Assembly: GCF_014649695.1 (NCBI RefSeq)
Contig: NZ_BMTN01000003.1
Coordinates: 620,001 to 684,000, forward strand
Reading direction: 5' to 3'
Source: Streptomyces kurssanovii
GTDB taxonomy: Bacteria; Actinomycetota; Actinomycetes; Streptomycetales; Streptomycetaceae
DNA: 64,000 nt
The notes below the pieces were generated by a model, which was given only the letters and a program-made list of their open reading frames with translations, ran no database searches and was not told the DNA's origin. This document shows, piece by piece, positions 61,938 through 64,000 of this stretch (within the stretch, counting starts at the first letter, position 1; the number at the start of each line of letters is the position of its first letter). Position numbers and translations under genes: made by a program.

Positions 61938-63117
61938 TCAGGCGCCTTTTGTTTCTTCGCTCAGGTCCGGACGCGGCTCCAAGTGAAATGCGCGGGCGAG
62001 ACCTTTGCTGCTCACCAGGGGGCGTAGGACGCCGAGGGCAGCTCCTCGGCTCAGCTCCTCGTGGTGGCGCTGGTTACGGAAGCTTCTTAGGCAGCCGTAA
62101 CAGGACGTCTCCTCGCCGCAGTCGCACGCCGAGACCCGGTCCAGGGCGGCTCTGACCACTCGATCGAGAGCATCTGCAATCCTCAGGACGCCGCCAGCGC
62201 CGCCGGGCACGGTGTCGAACATGACGATGCCGACCTCATTTCCCGGGCGCCTGTGAAGCATGCCGTCGATGTCGTCGCGGCTGAGCTCCAGCCGCTCCGC
62301 AGCACCTTCGAGTAGGGCGTAGAGCAATGAACGCCACGATGCCGTGTCAGCGTTGACTGGCATGGCGAGCCGATCAAAGGCCAGGTCCAACAGGTCGGTT
62401 TCGTAGGGGTGGGCGAGTGACCGCTGCCGCATTGGGCCAGCGCACTCGATGCCCCGTAGCAGGTGAGAGTGTGAAGTCACCCTCTTGCCGTCCAAAGGGC
62501 GTCCGGCACCGCACCAGTCACAGATCAAGTATCCGGCACCCGTGGGCCCCTCGGAGAGTGCAACCAATTGCCCCCGGGAGCCTGAGCGGACGTACGCGGT
62601 TCCACCAGCCCCTGCCTGCCAGGTAGTTTCGCGGATCGCCTCGGCTGCGAGCGACCGGACATAGGTTGCGCCGTTCCAGCTCCGTCTGGGCGGTGCGATG
62701 GTGGTCTTCGACGGTTGGGACTCGGCGACGAATCCGAACTCGGGCACGTAGTACTGACCTGGCCTGCGCCGGGCGACGAACGAGCAGGAAGGACAGGTCG
62801 GATCGATGTCCTCATCGCCCTCCCAGTAATGCTGGCACTGCTCACAGGCGAAGTAGTGTTTGCCAACCAGCTCGCGGCCCGGGAGCCGGTAGACCCCGCC
62901 GGAGCGCCAGACGAGCCCTCCGGCGACGACCTCCGCGCCGGGCGCGTACTCGTAGATCGCTGTGGACAGGTCACGGGCGAGGTCGAGCTTGCCGCCGACT
63001 GGTGAGTCGGAGTAGCTGGTGCGTAGCTCGACAGTGTCGACTGGGAATCCGTACTTGGGCAGAACATTCCGGTTGGCGAGGTAGCCGAGCAGGTTGCGCC
63101 GGGCCAGTGTGCTGATC
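61938..63117 (-). pseudogene. C-terminal fragment of a DUF1998 DEAD/DEAH-type helicase
   Basis: About 390 codons corresponding to the end of a large helicase: Arg-Asn-Leu-Leu-Gly-Tyr-Leu-Ala-Asn-Arg-Asn-Val-Leu-Pro-Lys-Tyr-Gly, a four-Cys zinc site (Cys-Glu-Gln-Cys ... Cys-Pro-Ser-Cys), Cys-Asp-Trp-Cys, and the DUF1998 cysteine end Cys-Gly-Glu-Glu-Thr-Ser-Cys-Tyr-Gly-Cys-Leu. DUF1998 helicases occur in DNA repair (MrfA) and in defence systems such as DISARM. The helicase core is missing; the frame is instead continuous with an integrase fragment upstream. Confidence 0.72.
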
Positions 63118-63418
63118 GTCTTTTCGTAGCGTTGGACGAGATGGCCAGAGGAGTGCCCCATCCGCTGCATCAGCTCACGCGTCGTGGCGCCGCCGGTCGC
63201 GGCGAGTGTGTTTCCGGTGTGGCGTAGATCGTGGAAGTGCACGTCACCGAGACCGGTGGTCTCCAGGGCCGCAGCCACAGGCGGCGGAAGTTGTTCCGGC
63301 GAAGCTGCCCACCCCGTGCCCCCGTGAACACCAGCCCGGTACGGCCCTGCTCGGCGTACGCGTCGAGATGAGCGGCCAGGTCCGCCGTCAGCGAGGCCGG
63401 GAAGGCCGCAGTGCGCAC
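63118..63418 (-). pseudogene. Tyrosine recombinase C-terminal fragment, frameshifted
   Basis: Two frames together give a phage-type integrase catalytic domain: 63418 to about 63285 reads Leu-Asp-Ala-Tyr-Ala-Glu-Gln-Gly-Arg-Thr-Gly-Leu-Val-Phe-Thr, and after a shift near 63284 the other frame reads His-Asp-Leu-Arg-His-Thr-Gly-Asn-Thr-Leu-Ala-Ala and Met-Gly-His-Ser-Ser ... Arg-Tyr. It then fuses in frame to the helicase remnant at about 63117. Different from the integrase at 41699-43272. Confidence 0.75.
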
Positions 63419-63635
63419 ACCGGCCGCGCTCTATCGAACTCGCGGTGGTCTGCGGCCGCTGCTGTACAGCAGCGGAGTACAGCAACCACCACGACCGTAG
63501 GTGCAACCGCATCCTCGCAGAAGCACGGTCACACCGACCATTTTGAACCCAGATCACCCTGGTGGCCGACCTGCCTGGCGGAGGGCGATTCAGCCGCTGA
63601 AGATCAGACGAGAACAGCCGCTACCGGGCGGCTGG

Positions 63636-64000
63636 ATGTCGGAAGAGAACAGCATGGACAAGTCCTCGTTGGCGTCCATTGAGGCCGTCGTATCCAGCCG
63701 CATGGCCGTGATTTCGGCCGATGACAGCAGTGTCGTCGCCGCCGTGCAAGAGACGCTCAGGAAGGGCAGGTCCGCGACGTTCTACGTCACCCATGCCCAA
63801 GCGGCAGCGGTGAACTCCTGGTACTGGACTCCTAAGCGGATCAGAGAAACCGAACTGGAGGCCGTTCCAAAGGAAGAAAAGGCGAGAATTGAGGCCGAGT
63901 TGGGCGTCAAGGAAACTGGAGCCCTCTACTCGAACCGGATCACGTGCGAATGCGGACGCGTATATGGGGCCTTTGAATTTGTGGAACAGGGAATTCGTGA
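63636..64000 (+). CDS. Unknown protein, 3' end beyond the window
   Basis: At least 121 residues. ATG 63636 or ATG 63654 (GGAAGAG RBS at 7 nt, preferred) may start it. Helical first half; near the edge comes Ile-Thr-Cys-Glu-Cys-Gly-Arg-Val-Tyr-Gly-Ala-Phe-Glu-Phe, half of a possible zinc site. Lower G+C than the chromosome. I do not recognise the family. Confidence 0.65.
   Translation, partial: MSEENSMDKSSLASIEAVVSSRMAVISADDSSVVAAVQETLRKGRSATFYVTHAQAAAVNSWYWTPKRIRETELEAVPKEEKARIEAELGVKETGALYSNRITCECGRVYGAFEFVEQGIR

Overview
High G+C content, GTG starts, leaderless-looking promoters, class II lysyl-tRNA synthetase, FemX/MurJ-type wall genes, DUF-family proteins and XRE/flavoprotein pairs all point to a Streptomyces (or close actinomycete) chromosome. 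The window has two halves: an orderly chromosomal part (about 1-41,500) and a disturbed accessory island (about 41,500-64,000, right end not reached).

Chromosomal part. A cell-envelope block opens the window: an L,D-transpeptidase lipoprotein faces a five-gene operon of a FemX-type amino-acyl transferase, a MurJ-type lipid II flippase, an AfsQ1/Q2-like two-component pair and a GerMN lipoprotein, with overlapping starts. Then come a serine hydrolase, a GNAT enzyme, a MerR regulator with an aldo/keto reductase, two paralogous DUF1023 hydrolases flanking a NarL-type two-component pair, a TetR/MFS efflux pair, a protease-inhibitor-like secreted protein facing a K+ channel, aceE, DUF3052 and an AhpE-type peroxiredoxin. 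From 25.5 to 35 kb lies a Ter stress module: two TerD, a DUF475/TerC membrane protein, a TerA-like protein, a tailed TerD-like protein, and a coupled CitE-like/PRTase-StiP/HAD enzyme trio. DedA, another two-component pair, a small zinc-ribbon protein, DUF4383, a coiled-coil protein and a DUF4097 lipoprotein lead to a tRNA-Val(UAC).

Accessory island. A frameshifted tyrosine integrase points into the tRNA-Val gene. Behind it are a stand-alone recombinase lacking its catalytic domain, a truncated HAD, a doubly frameshifted MerR/beta-clamp pseudogene, split Zn-ribbon-HTH/TPR regulators, and an integrase fragment welded to the C-terminus of a DUF1998 helicase. Amid this decay, one set of genes is intact and tightly organised: a six-gene operon (APH-like kinase, radical SAM, nucleosidase-like, SDR, nucleotidyltransferase, alpha-oxoamine synthase) in which every junction overlaps or abuts, followed by an extra lysyl-tRNA synthetase. 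A divergent sulfotransferase/ATP-grasp pair 10 kb away carries the same 19-bp candidate operator (17/19 identical) as the operon promoter. I read these nine genes as one candidate, apparently undescribed, small-molecule pathway. The product is unknown; the grouping is inference from layout and the shared site.
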